From: Eupeodes corollae
Taxonomy: Eukaryota > Arthropoda > Insecta > Diptera > Syrphidae
Assembly (NCBI RefSeq): GCF_945859685.1
Contig: NC_079148.1
Span: 34,297,946-34,361,945 of the forward strand
Length of the DNA stretch: 64,000 bases
Direction of reading: 5' to 3'
Shown here: positions 34,160-46,490 of the stretch, in pieces
How the letters are laid out: every line of letters starts with the position of its first letter
Numbering within the stretch: position 1 is the first letter of the stretch
The notes under the pieces: generated by a model
Database searches by the model: none
What the model was told of the DNA's origin: nothing
Seen by the model: only the letters and a program-made list of their open reading frames with translations
Translations under genes and position numbers: made by a program

Positions 34160-34641
34160 ATTCGTGGAAGAATGAACTTTACGATTGTATTTCTGTTATA
34201 GATGACAACATTTTTCAGACATTTCTCAATCGGGCAAGGGAGTCCAAATCTAGATCATTATACAGTAAACTTAATTTCTCTTTGTGGGAAGCAAATTATT
34301 TCCGAACCGAGTTCACTTTTGTTGAGATAAGTCTGATATTTAAGGTTCGCACGGAGATGCTTGAGCTTAACTATAGACCTCACAGAAATGATATAAATCC
34401 TAACTGTACATTATGTAACCTTAATCAAATTGAAAATGTTTTCCACTTACTAGCGTTATGTCCGATCTTACAAGAGATCCGGCGTTTCTACTTCAATAAG
34501 AGCTTCCTTTCGTTTGAGGACTGTCTTGGAGTTTTGAATGGTGAGGGTGGTTGGAAACTTCTTATCCGTTTTTTCTCTGAAGCTGTTGCGTATATAGAAA
34601 TTCATTCGTGGACCTCTAATGTAATGTTCATTCTAATATAA
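34144..34641 (+). pseudogene. LINE ORF2: C-terminal domain with CCHC-like motif
   Basis: Continuation of the RT protein in another frame, 165 codons. It contains a C-x2-C-x9-H-x4-C pattern (CTLCNLNQIENVFHLLALC, about 34408-34464), a putative nucleic-acid-binding knuckle found at the C-terminus of several LINE clades. The stop at 34639 looks like the natural end, since an AT-rich 3' region follows. Confidence 0.75.
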
Positions 34642-35073
34642 TTTTGTTTTAGCTAAACTTAAAGCCCGTTTCAATGTTGATATTGAAAGTCTTTTACTGC
34701 TCTTCCATTTTTTGTATGTATTTTTTTTTGTATGTTTCTAAATATCAATGATTAAACCTAAAAAGTTACCAATAAGCTTAACTATACCAAACTAATATTT
34801 ATTTCAAGATATATGTTAGTAGTTAAACTGAAAGCCTGTAACATTTGTTATTTTCAAATCAAATAAATCGTTCAATCTGGCATACTTAATCATAATCAGT
34901 ATCTTAATCTTAAATTATTTTTTAAATTGTTAATTTTTATTATATAACAGCTAAAAAATAACTTCTCCTTCAATGTTTAAAATTTATATATAACTGGCAG
35001 ACGGCTTAATAGCCATGCTTGTAAATCTTTAAAATGTAAGTGAGCCTGTATTTTTTTTGTGAAGAAAAAATAA

Positions 35074-35130
35074 AGATAATAATAATAATAATAATAACAA
35101 TTATTATTATTATTATTATTATTTTTGCAA
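35074..35130. repeat. TAA / TTA palindromic microsatellite
   Basis: A run of about eight TAA repeats, then CAA, then a run of TTA repeats, so the two halves are complementary. The first half is the LINE tail. The second may be target sequence or a later inversion. Confidence 0.7.
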
Positions 35131-37770
35131 TAATTACAGCTTTTGTGATCGTTACTTTTTTAATTACATTTATGTAATTAAATTGAGAGTAATTATACAA
35201 TTATATGTGATGTTATATTGTAATTATACCAACTAATTGTTGATTTTGTTTGTAATCATTTTTTCTCAACTCTCAAATTAGGTCATGGTCCACGTAGAAG
35301 GCAATGTCTTGTCTTATAAAACTGGGACGAAATTTGGTTTTCTGGCAACCTCTAATAAAGCCTAATCTTTAAAATGCAATCATCTTACATTCGTCTTTCA
35401 TTTTGTATTTTAAAAAATAATAATAACTTAATCATACTCGAAATTCGAATTATAAACCAACTACAAAATATTATAAGTTTCGAACTGTCAAATTGCAACT
35501 TCTATGTTATATTAAATTACCACTTTTGTACTCTTCAAAAACATAAGCATACTTCGGCATATCCATTCCGTAATGAGTATTCTAATAACACTTGAATTTA
35601 TAGTTGGTATATACATACTTATATAATGATCTTTCACCACCATATTTGGTGGAATTGTTTTTCATTGTACCCAATTACAACATCCGCACCACATAATAAA
35701 CCCGCCAAGAGAAGCTTTTGAGATGAAGCCTTGGAGTATTGAGCACAGACATACCGAGGCAAGCTATTCGAGTTCAGTATAACCAAAAAAGCCGCAACCA
35801 TTCATTGAATTTATACCAATTCAACCCCACAAATACTGGTACTTAAACAACCACACTAGTCAACAAAATGTTCAAATACGAAATTGAATATGCTAAGTTT
35901 GACATAATTTGCAGAATCCCGCACTTAATTTGTAATCTGCTTTCGACCCGAGTCCTGTTTTTGCTTTAAGAGCCATCTATATGCGAGTGTTGGAGTATGT
36001 ACGTATATCAAGTCGGAGCTTATCTACAAACATTTCACAAAACACTATAACACCGCATTCAATAAGCGCTCACGCTCAGTGTCAGATCTCGTGTCCTGGT
36101 CGTCTGTTCGTCGTCGTCGTTGTCGTCATCAACGCCATAGCCAACTCCAACGCCAATGTATAAGTAAGCATCAGACAGGCTGCATATGAATGCACGCATA
36201 TTGCACGCCCTCTCGTGTGAAGTACTCGTACCATTATTATGTATGTAGTTCAGTTCTGTTCAATTTGGTGAGGTTGGGTATAAGTATACGTATATGGTTC
36301 CGGATGCAACATTATTCTCATAATTCATGCGTCAAATGCCGCATTTGAGTACTATCATTTAAAGGCGAAACTCTTTAAGTAGATTTAATTTAACCACCAT
36401 TATTATCATCCATTGCAATTCTTTCAAAAAAGTGTTGCCAGATTTCATTTATTTTGAAAATTTGTTTTAATAAATGGAATTCATTTTTCCAAACATTTAA
36501 ATAAGATAAGTTAAAAGGATTAAACTTAGATTCGGGAAGCCATTTGTCATACTATATTAAATGATTTTCTATTCATCTGTGATTTCAAGGTCTCTTTAGG
36601 GCAAAAAGTCTTCACTTGTCTGTGCCTTAATGTCACAGCTAGACAACTGTCAAGTTGACAGTTTTATAAAGGTTTGTTTTGAAGACTAATATGAGTCTTT
36701 TTGGTGTGTTTTCCCAACCGTAAATCCATAAAATTTGTAGTTTAAAAAAGGGGGTTGCCGCTTTCATGATTTTGTCAGACAAATTTATTATTTTAGTAGA
36801 AATAAGGTTAGCTCTAGTTTTATTTTTTCTAAAAAACAAAACTTCTGTAGAGCAACCTTAGTTTCAGTCTCATGTCGGTCTTTAATTCATTTGTGTCCAT
36901 GTAAGTATTTTTGATCTGGCAATACTGACATGCAGAGCTTCCCACTAGGAAACTAGGACAGAGCCCTTGATTACCATACTACACTGCAACTAGTATTATT
37001 ATGATGATGATGAGGGGTCTTTTCCGTTTTATATGCATGCGAGGAGCATAACACCACCAGAGAAGGAAGAAGAAGAAGAAGTAGAGACTCTATACCTTCA
37101 GTGTGCAAAATTTATTGCTTTGTATGCAAAATTGTGGGCCTTACGGAGCTCTGGTATGTTTGATGGTATGATGTTTTTAAGAGGGTAAAATCCTCTTCGA
37201 AAGCGAATGCAAATTCAAATCAACGCATTCCGATTGCAATTAAATGCACACACGGCACCTTGTTGTGTCACGACCATATACACACTCTTCAAAACAAATG
37301 AAATTTCATACTTTGTATTACTTGCAATCCTATAAAGCCCTTTAAACTGCTATTTCGGCCTCTTAACAATAAATCCATATAGCACTGGATAGGTACGGTA
37401 TACAATACATGCATAGTGTATAGATACACTATTGTGTACTTAATATGGTAAAATTTTGTAAAATTGATGTGAAAAGGAAAACAAATTCGCATGCACAAAA
37501 GTTATGTCAGTCAAGTTATATTTGAGTCACAACTTAATCGTTTGGAAATTTCCAATTTTGAGGACTTTTTTTTTAGTTTAAGCGAGTTCTATTGATTTTC
37601 AGTGATGCCACTTTTAAAAATTCTAAAACACGAAATGGAATTTACATATTATCGGAATAAACTTTTGTTGTCAATTTAAGATACCAACATTTTATTTGAA
37701 GTTTATTATTTATTATTATTATGTTTACTGTGTAAAATGTTAAAATGAATAAATAAATTAGGAGGTGCGC
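35131..37770. other. No gene recognised
   Basis: Mixed-composition DNA. It holds a GTC-rich run at 36105-36130, GATGATGATGA at 37002-37012 and an AGA-repeat run at 37066-37085. The 35690-36320 part is less AT-rich than most of the window and might hold host regulatory or transcribed sequence, but no exon can be supported. Confidence 0.4.
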
Positions 37771-38070
37771 GATCTCGATAGGAAGTTATTGCAATCGGTC
37801 AGATTTTTCGAATTGAAAACTTTGACATTTCTCGACGTTTCAATGTCCCTAGAGTCGAAATAATTGTGTTTTGGAGAGTTGTGTCTGCGTGCGTGTGTTC
37901 CTATGTTCGTACGTACATTCGAACGTCCGTACCTTTCCTTACGTCCATAGCTCAAGAACCAGTATACATATCGACTTCAAATAAAGTTTGTTATACAGAT
38001 AATAATGCAGAAAGATGCAGAAAGGGCTCTCGAAAAAGTTAAGTGGGTGTTTTTTTACAATAGCAATTTA
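37771..38070 (-). repeat. Family X repeat, 3' module only (copy 4)
   Basis: Minus-strand copy of the last 300 bp of X: the AGGAAGTTATTG end, an ACGT-rich stretch with many changes, the CCATAGCTCAAGAACC block, and a stop at the region TTTTTTACAATAGCAATTT. No 174-bp units are present. It meets X copy 5 head to head within 3 bp. Confidence 0.7.
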
Positions 38071-38072
38071 AA

Positions 38073-39122
38073 AAAAGAGGCTGGGATGCGACCCACACTG
38101 ATTTGTCTTGCTTAAAATTTTGTTTTATTTTTTATGAAAAATCGGACTATTAGATTTTTATATAAAAATTACTGAATATCGAAAACAATATTTTCTGTGA
38201 AATAAAATAAAACCTATTTGAGTGGAAAGTAAGTTTTTACCAAGTTTTAGTATTTTTTTTTTTGTAAAAAAAATGTCAATTCGATTTTTTTTACATAATA
38301 CCGAATGTTGAAAACAACATTTCTTATAAGATAAAATTAGTTTGAAGCCAATATTTCAAATTTTTGAAAAGATATTTGAGTCGAAAATGAATTTTTACCA
38401 ACTTTTATACATTTTTTTTAGGTTTTTATTTTTTGTAAAAAAACTGTCAGTTCGATTTTTCTCAAAATTTGTCTTAATGTTGAAAACAGTATTTCTTATA
38501 AGATAAAATAAGTTTGAAGCCTAAATTTCAAGTTTTTGAAAAGATATTTGAATCGATATTCAATTTTTAACAACTTTGAGTAATGTTTTTTTTTAAATTG
38601 TTTTGAAGATGAAATCATATTTTAGACGTAAAATTTTGGAGATGACACATTTTTTTTTCTGTTGTTTTGATTTATACAAAAACGTTAAATGGATTTTTTT
38701 CAAAAACTATACTTCTTTGATATCACGTTACAATATATTATAAGCAATTTAATTCAAGTCTCTAGCCTTTTTGGTTCCTAAGATATCTAGGGTTAACCAA
38801 AATGTTCACCTTTTTTTCAAACTGCTATGGTAAAAAAACCACCAACGCAATTTTTTTTAGAGCCCTTTTTGCATCTTTCTGCCTTATTATCTGTAAAACA
38901 AAATTTATTTGAAATCGATATCTCTTCTGGTTCTTATGGACGACGAAAAAACTTCGCGAACGTACGGACGTACGGACGTACAAACGTACGTACACACGCA
39001 CGCACAGACATCTTTCTAAAAATCTTTTATTTCGACTCTAGCGACCTTGAAACGTCGAGAAATGTCAAAATTTTCAATTTGACAAATCGGACCCATTACA
39101 ATAACTTTCTATGGGAAGTTAA
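38073..39122 (+). repeat. Family X repeat, copy 5
   Basis: Both ends are present. A small deletion joins CCCACACTGA directly to TTTGTCTTGC near the start, removing one arm of the 11-bp inverted match. Anchors sit near 38150, 38280 and 38455, then about 38695, so the internal repeat is shorter and more irregular than in copies 1 and 2. The ACGTACG run is preserved. Confidence 0.75.
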
Positions 39123-39149
39123 TTACTAAGACCTAGTAAAAATGTGCTT

Positions 39150-39587
39150 TCATCTATCAAATAGCTTCTCAAAAATTAAAAATATTGGCTTCAAACTAAT
39201 TTTATCATACAGAAAATATTATTTTGAACATTTCGTTAGTTTTTTTTTGAATAAAAATCCGTCTTTTCATAAAAAATAAAATGTAAAAAAATTGTATGCA
39301 AATTTGGTAAAAATTGATGTTCAGTTCTCGATATTTCGTGAGCAATAGAAAATATTGTCTATACAAGAAATAAAAGCTTTAAAGAAATACTACTAAAATT
39401 GGTTTTCGAGTAAAAATTTAGTTAAAAAATAAAGATTTCATTATTATATGCAAAATATTGTTGGTAATTTTTAAAGAATAATTCAATTGACAACTTTTTT
39501 AACAAAACATAAATATAAATAAAGCAAGGCAAATTGACAGACGGGATGGGAAGTTATCAGTGTGGGACGCATCCCAACCTCTTTTTA
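39150..39587 (-). repeat. Family X repeat, 5' part only (copy 6)
   Basis: Minus-strand fragment ending (as its 5' start) in GATGGGAAGTTATCAGTGTG and CCCAACCTCTTTTT. It covers the first 440 bp of X and lacks the conserved 3' module. With copies 4 and 5 it forms an inverted compound. Confidence 0.7.
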
Positions 39588-42500
39588 GTAACGATTATAC
39601 AAAATGTGTTTTTTATTTAATTTATATGAGTTTATATATTATTATATTATATATATATTATTTTATGTTAAATGAAATTTTAAATCAGAAGCACTGTTTT
39701 GTGGGGATGTTCGGTTTTTTTGCAAAGAAAGACCTTTCTGCTAAGAAAGATTGTTTTGAAATAGATCTTAAACCATTTAAAAATCCAAACTTCTGCTTCT
39801 TATTTTTTTTGCAAATGCCATTGTCAGAAAGTTAAATATTTTTCTTGTACCAATAACCAATGAATAATAATATAGGTTCCTGAAATTGTGTCTTATTTTA
39901 TAAATATAAATATACACGGCAGTACTTTGAAATAATTCTCTTTACAAATTTTAAAAAGCGAAGTTTTTAAATTATCTTAGTTTTGCTCCAGAAGTTCTTA
40001 TTGTGTATGGGAGAACTTATTCCATCCATCCATTTGATTTTATGTTATAATTTTTTGAAACTTTGAATGATTCGGTTTTAACTATTTGATCGAATTTGAA
40101 CAAGTTTGTTTGTGACCAACGTTGAAAATGTTCACAGTTTTGTATTATAAAGTCGCTGTAGATCGAATACCCTGTTACCAGTTACCGTATTTCGGCAACG
40201 ATAAAAAGTAATTGAAAAATAACTTCCTCGATTAGATAAAAAAGAATTATATAGCCTAAGAACGATAACTTCGAATATAAATGAATTTTAAGTTAAAACG
40301 TATTTGAGGACTTACAGAATCGCGTTAAGCATTCTTTCCAATTTCTGTACCATAGAAATATTTTTGATTATAATCTCGTGTTCGAAATTTTTTTCGATTG
40401 CATGACTTCCCAAGTAACAAAAGAAAACAAGTATTTTTTTGTCAATTTCGATTTTTTTAATTTCGTTACTTATTTAGTTTGTAATTAGTTTTACATTGCT
40501 TTTTTTTGGTAGTTTAACAGTGTTTAAATAAAAAGGAATTTTAAAAAGAATATAACCCATTTGAATTTTTTAAAGTATAATGCTAATAACTTTTTTAAAC
40601 AAAAGTCAAACTTCAATCAATTTTTTATAATTGAAATAATGAAGTGGGAACACTGAGTGTCCAACAGTAGTGCATTGACTGACGATGGCTTAGTCGCTCT
40701 ACTTCCTTCGAATCGATAGACTTGGTGGAAATGTCAGTGATTGCACTCTACTTTCCTATCCCTATTCCTATCGTTTATACATACCGCTATTTTCTCATTT
40801 TTCCTTCATACTATACGAAGCTATACCAAAGGTTGTTGGTTGACTTAAACTAGTTTTCCTCTCGTTTGTCATTGTTGTCATCATTATTTCTGAGTTTTGG
40901 AGAGCAAAGTTAGTAGCAGTATAGTTGTTGCTCCTGGATTTTGATGCCTCATGCCTCCATAGCTCATGCTTGGCCTGGTCTGGCTCTTTCTGAAAATGAA
41001 AAGCGAGAAACGTTAGAAACTAATGGACCCACGTTATATGCGCCAAAAGGATGTGGCAATTATGTGGGTTCATTGCTGCATTCTTCATTCAACTCTTTCC
41101 TGGGTTTTTAGGTATGAAGTTATGTATAGGTTACGTTTCATCTAGAACATGGATTGGAGCCGGGGAATTGATTTGCTTTGTAAAAACAATTTTTTTTTAT
41201 CATGAAACCATCACAGAGTTGATGAAGCCGTTCCTTTATACATACATACATATGCATACCAACCTATGGAGTTATAAGAAACGATGGATTTTCTTCGATT
41301 GAGTTATAATGATGCGGTGTTCGTCGTTTGGCTGTTCTGATGATGATATCCAAGGGTAGCAGCAGTCACAGGCTATAAAAGTTAGCTCTTGTGGATTGAT
41401 GTCAATAAAATGGGTTGAAAATGTCAAAAAGTTGCAAGCATTATTGGGTCACAACAAGCAATTTCAATTTTCTCAGTACTAGAAGAAGAAAGTTCCGTAC
41501 ATACAACAAAGTCAACATACAAAAGGTTTTGACGACAGCAACAAAAAAATCAAGTATACGCCACAGTGTTGTTTATAGTATAAGACGAGTATATTGACTT
41601 ATATTCTCATGGGAATTGATTTTTAGGTTGATATGATGCCATTTTTCTTATAGATTGAGATTGAGAAATAAAAAATAAAAAAAAGAATTAATTGCAGTAG
41701 TTTCTGCAAGGGTGGAAGAAATACACAATTCCTGTTGAAAGAGAGTAGCGCAAGACAAAGGCTGTCATTTTCTGTTTTTCGTGTTTCTTTTGGAAGATTA
41801 CAATGAACTGCAAAAATGGGGGCATACAATTTTAACAATAATGTAAAAGAAAAATTCAACCTATTGTAAACGCCTGTTGGGCTTAAGTCGGTCGAGCCTG
41901 GGTTTTGCCTCGTCTTGCATCAGCGATGTCTTTAATTATTTTTTGTACTTTTTTAAAAGGAGAACAGCCTAGAGAGCTTAATTTGTTTAAAATAAAAAGC
42001 AACGTTTGTTATTTTCTTTGTGGTTGTATGTAACAAAATGACAAATAAGCCATTTTCCGCTTTGTCGCTACCGCTAAAAAGGATAAATTAGAATTTTTTG
42101 TATATTTATTTCAAAGTCTAGTCTAGAAAAAGAAGATACGTGGCTATATACACAACATTAAAGTAAATTGACTTATGGATGTTGATAATGATCAGAAGAA
42201 AGCAATCAGATCAATTCTAAAGAGAAAAATAATACTTTGACCCATACTGGTGACATGAAAAAAAGTTCTGCCTTTGTTTACCAGATACTTGAGTTAAAAA
42301 CCATTTCTTGAAAGTTTAATTTGTAGATATGTAGGACTTAAAACGTCGATAACAAATGAAATCAAATCTTTTTTATCATTTACAAAATATTCTTTCTTTC
42401 TTTTAGTTAATTTTTAAAGAAAGGACCGATTGTTAACAATTTGTACAAAACACGAAAACCTACAAAAGCAACGAGAAGTTGATAAGAAACGGTAAGTGTT

Positions 42501-43330
42501 ATGACAAAATTAAAAAAGATATTGACTTAAAATTTATATGGTTATTAGTATTTTGATAAGATCTTAGAATAATCAACAGTTGGACAACTAATGGAAGTTA
42601 TCGTATATATCAGGCTTTGCACACCCTAGATTATCCATACAGAGGTTGCTTTTTAAACCATGAACTATTTTGACAGCTACTTTCTGATTGAAACCTAAAC
42701 AGGAAGTCAATGCCAAACTCCGTTTGGAATAATTAAAAACCTATTTCCACAGTGAACCTGTGTAGAAAAAAACAGATCATGTTTTGAAGAGAAAACCACA
42801 GAAAAAAGCCCAACCAAAGTTTCAATGCTTAATTTGACGAAAAATAGAAACACCGGTTGTGGTTGATCTCTAAGTGAGGCTACGTTATTGAAAGTGGACC
42901 ACTAGCCATGAAAACCCTATTCTTGTCCGGGTTGCTCTTCGGCAATAACAATGGGGGTTGAGATTACTTACTTTCTACCAGTAAATTAAGGAATAATAGG
43001 TCGTTCTAAGCCTTTTTCGTCTGACACTGTGGACGTGGTATATTTGGGCCAAAAATTACGATTAAGATGTGTATTCGATTTACTAACTGCGATCGGGAAT
43101 TCTTTACATTAATGTACCCAAGATTGGTACCGAAACCAGGCAAACGTAGAAAACGAATTGCTATTGAAAAGAAATCCCTGTGAACTTAGACCAGAACACT
43201 ATTTCAAAAAAAAAAATAACAGGTTATAATTCTAAAATCTTGACACTCCTGTCTGAGATATCTGTATTTTATAAAATATTGACATTTAAGTAATTTGTCA
43301 GAAAAATACGATGACAAATTTGTCATCACA
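39588..43330. other. No gene recognised
   Basis: About 3.7 kb, mostly AT-rich. Poorly matching ORFs (39560-39835, 41051-41302, 41623-41859 minus) show no domain. The stretch 42600-43200 is less AT-rich and could be an old transposon, but no motif is readable. Confidence 0.4.
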
Positions 43331-43334
43331 ATTT

Positions 43335-43597
43335 GACATTTACAAAAATTGATCGCAACAGCTACATATCTTGCTTCAAGAGCAGATTATGGTTTACATA
43401 ATCTTCCAACTACGCAAGCAATAGGCGAAATTGTGAAGACATTTTAAGAGACTGCATTGGTTACAGATATTGAAAGGCCTATCATCATCGTTTTAATCCT
43501 ACTAATGAAAATATCGCTGCTTTAAGTTAAAGTTTTGCCAAATACCCGAATGTATCGGTTCCGCGTCGGTCTCAGGAATTAGAACTGTCTTCTGGCA
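43335..43597 (+). pseudogene. Mariner-type transposase, copy 2, N-terminal fragment
   Basis: It aligns with the N-terminal part of the transposase at 29.7-29.97 kb: AGCAATAGGCGAAATTGTGA, then GAGACTGCATTGGTTACAGA, and AATGAAAATATCGCTGCT, and finally TCTCAGGAATTAG with CTGTCTTCTGGCACATTA. Translation has several stops. It is cut at CACATTA by the TAAG-repeat tail of the RTE LINE, so the RTE inserted here. Confidence 0.8.
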
Positions 43598-43629
43598 CAT
43601 TACCTACTTACTTACTTACTTAAGGTGGC

Positions 43630-45480
43630 GCTACAGTCCGGAGCGGACCTGGGCCTCAAGCAATATGCGTCTCCAGCCAGCTCGATCCCTAGCTAGCTGT
43701 CCCCAGTTTCACACGCCAAGTTGGTTGAGGTCCTTTCCCACCTGGGTGCGCCACCTGTGTCACGGTCTTCCTCTACTGCGCCGTCCCTCGGGATTGGATT
43801 CGAAGACCTTCCGGGCTGGAGCGTTGATGTCCATCCGCTCTACATGACCTAGCCATCTAAGCCGTTAGATTTTAATTCTGCTAACTAGGTCAGTGTTGCT
43901 GTACAGCCCGTACAGTTCGTCATTATATCTTCTCCTCCATTCTCCATCTATGCGTACGGGACCAAAAATCACCTGAAGAATTTTTCTCTCGAAGCATCCT
44001 AAGACGCTCTCATCTTTCTTTGACAGGGTCCAGGCCTCAGCGCCATAAATGAGAACCGGGATGATGAGTGTCTTATAGATGGTAATTTTACATGCTCGAA
44101 AGAGGACTTTACTTCTCAATTGCCTTCTAAGTCCAAAGAAGCAGCGATTTGCAAGAGTTATTCTTCGTTTGATTTCAGCACTGGTGTCGTTGTCTGTGTT
44201 AATAGCTTTGCCTAGGAAGACAAAGTCCTTAACTACCTCGAATTTATAGCTGACCATGGTAACGTTTTGTCCAAGACGTCGGTGTTCAATGTCCTTTTGA
44301 TGACAGCATATACTTGGCCCTCATTGACCATTAAACCCGTCTTTTTCGCTTCCGTCACAATGCTTAAAAACGCTCCACTGACATCAAGCTTTGATCTTCC
44401 AATTGTGTCAATATCATCTGCGTATCCGAGTAGTTGGATGGACCTTTGGAAGATTGTGCCTCTAGTGTTGACGGTTGAGTTTTTCACAATTCTTTCCAGA
44501 ACGATGTTGAAGAAGTCGCATGACAGTACATCGCCTTGTCTAAAACCTTTTTTGACATCAAATGCATCGGTAAGATCTTTTCCGACCTTAATAGAGCAGC
44601 GTGCATTCTCCATCGTCATTCTGCACAAACGGATAAGTTTGACAGGGATGCTAAAACTAGACATTGCTCGGTAGAGCTCTTCCCTATAGATGCTGTCATG
44701 CGCGGCTTTAAAATCGATAAAGAGATGGTGGGTATCGATTTGAAGCTCCTGGGTTTTATCCAAGATCTGCCGTAGTGTGGATATTTGGTCGATAGTGGAC
44801 TTTCCTGGTCTGAAGCCACACTGATAAGGACCAATCAGGTTGTTGACGAATGGCTTCAGACGTTCACATAATACGGCAGAGAGGATCTTATACACAATGT
44901 TAAGGAGACTGATGCCTCTGCAGTTGGCGCAGTTTAGAGGGTCTCCTTTCTTATGTATCGGGCACACTATGCTGAGATTCCACTCATCGGGCATGCTTTC
45001 TTCCGACCATATTTTGCAGATGAGTTGGTGCATGCTCCCTACCAAGTCATCGCCTGCTGCTTTGAATAGTTCGGCAGCTATGCCGTCAGCTCCAACAACT
45101 TACAGCGGAATTCGGTTCGTCATCGCCGTTATACATATAATTTGGAGAAGTTATCTTTCCATATTCTCAGCATCGACTGCGGTTCGACTACGATGTTCTC
45201 CTGATCGTCTTTACAGGCTTTGGTACATGGCTGGTACCCTTGGGAGGTTTTTTTTACCTTTTGCTAAAATTTACGAACCTCATTCCTGTTGTGTTATCCC
45301 TATATCTCCTCTATCGCGCGTTTCTCATGCTCTCTTTTTCCCCATCTAAGAAGCCGGTGTTCCTCTCTCCTCATCTGCTTGTAGATCTCGCGAGTAGCTC
45401 TAGTCCTTTTGTGCAGCGCCGTTTTGTATGCCTCTTGTTTCGCTGCGTGTGCTTTCCACCATTCGTCGTCAAATTAAGGG
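43630..45480 (-). pseudogene. RTE ORF2: linker, RT and C-terminal region
   Basis: Reads in at least four frames. Linker: EWWKAHAAKQEAYKTAL, then REIYKQMRREEHRLLR (about 45480-45380). RT: GADGIAAELFKAAGDDLV, IVCPIHKKGDPLNC, NCRGISLLNIVYKILS, QCGFRPGKSTIDQISTLRQI, HLFIDFKAAHDSIYRE (first Asp), FRQGDVLSCDFFNI and LLGYADDIDTIGRS (YADD near 44414-44425). After a frame change near 44260: FEVVKDFVFLGKAINTDND and YGAEAWTLSKKDE. The end, RLRWLGHVERMD and WRRILLEAQVRSGL, closes at 43630. All catalytic Asp codons remain; the frame breaks inactivate it. Confidence 0.85.
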
Positions 45481-46075
45481 TTTCGCTGTATTGACGGTGT
45501 GAAACCTAGCACTTCATAGGCGGCATCTCTGATGGCTGCAAGGCAATGTTGCCACTGTTTTTCAATGCTTAATGCAGGCAGCATAGGTTTCTTTAAGAGG
45601 TTATTAGAGACTCGATCGGAAAAGGACATGGCAGTCTCTTGCGATTGTAGCCGTCTTACGTTCTAACGTCGAATATTCTCACAGTACTTCCTTGTTTTGG
45701 CTTGGATCGGAATATCCGTAGACGTACCTTGGCTACAACGAGGTAGTGGTCCGAGTCAATGTTGGCCTCTAGGAATGTTCGGATATCCTGTATACTGGAG
45801 AAGTGTCGTTCGTCGATCGCAATGTGGTCAATCTGGTTGACGGTTTATTGATCAGGAGATTTCCATGTCCCCTTGTGGATATTGAAATGTGTGAATTACG
45901 TACTAGCTACCAGAAAATCTGCTAAGACAATTTTATTGTCAGGGTGCACGTTGTATGGTAAAGGACCTTACATTCAACGTACAGATCCGAAGTTCGTTGT
46001 CCTTTTTTCGTTTGCGTGGGTTGTCAACAGTGAATCCGTCCGTATCCGAGGCTTGTTGGTGCTTCGCAAATAAAG
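45481..46075 (-). pseudogene. RTE endonuclease, internally deleted
   Basis: Starts with ELRICTLNVRSF (about 46000), the first strand of the endonuclease fold, then jumps over the catalytic Glu region to FNIHKGTWKSPD, VNQIDHIAIDERHFSSIQDI and EANIDSDHYLVVAKVRLRI (about 45890-45740). The SDH motif of the active site is thus present but the middle is missing. A region ending KQWQHCLAAIRDAAYEVLGF precedes the linker. Confidence 0.8.
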
Positions 46076-46490
46076 GTAATTTTTACGTGGATAGGAAGTC
46101 ACCCCGACGGCACAACCTCCAACCTGGAGAGCCAAATCCTTTAGTAAAACTCCAAGAAAGGGGAGCCGTATAAACCGCTCCTTCCAGGACTGGGCTCCGA
46201 ATATGTCGAAGAAGCCCTATAAGGTGTTCACTAAGTAGTTCAACCTCACTGGAACTGTAGACGCCACCGTTGACTCCACCTCGAGATTTCGTCCGCTGCC
46301 GCCTCGATAAGGAGAGTTGCCACTGGGGTTGGAACCCAATCTCCAGTTGAGGTACTAGGCACCCGATGTTCACCAAGGGGAGGTGAGAGTAGGAGTTGAT
46401 AGACTGGGGTGGGTTTTGAGAAAAACCTGTGGACGCTTGTGTTCTCTTGAATGCACATGTCTACCATTTGTATGTACTCCAAAAAAAAAC
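46076..46490 (-). promoter_or_regulatory. RTE 5' region with an internal ORF
   Basis: The segment is GC-richer than its surroundings and sits directly before the endonuclease. A 97-codon minus-strand ORF spans 46083-46376 and another frame is open at 46246-46494. Whether this is a 5' untranslated region with promoter function or an ORF1 relic cannot be told from one copy. Confidence 0.5.

Larger units (their letters stand above)
32990..35098 (+). mobile_element. LINE with long RT ORF and TAA-repeat tail
   Basis: A 5'-truncated non-LTR element: RT, C-terminal domain with a zinc-knuckle-like motif, a 3' untranslated region of about 430 bp, AATAAA at 35067-35072 and a terminal run of TAA repeats. 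TAA tails are known for I-group LINEs. The RT wording does not match the Jockey, CR1-like, LOA-like or RTE copies elsewhere in the window, so it is a separate family. Clade not assigned. Confidence 0.8.
43598..46490 (-). mobile_element. RTE-type LINE, nearly full span, inactive
   Basis: Minus strand, 5' to 3': a 5' region (46490-46080), endonuclease with an internal deletion, RT, C-terminal region, a very short 3' untranslated region and a TAAG-repeat tail (43598-43622). A short 3' end with a simple-repeat tail and the text style (RWLGHVERM, NPEGRRSRGRP) point to the RTE clade. It interrupts the mariner fragment. Its last 30 bases resemble the end of the tRNA SINE. Confidence 0.85.

Noticed and set aside
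44840..45494. Plus-strand ORFs of up to 169 codons
   Set aside because: Shadows of the minus-strand RTE RT and linker, whose motifs are unmistakable.
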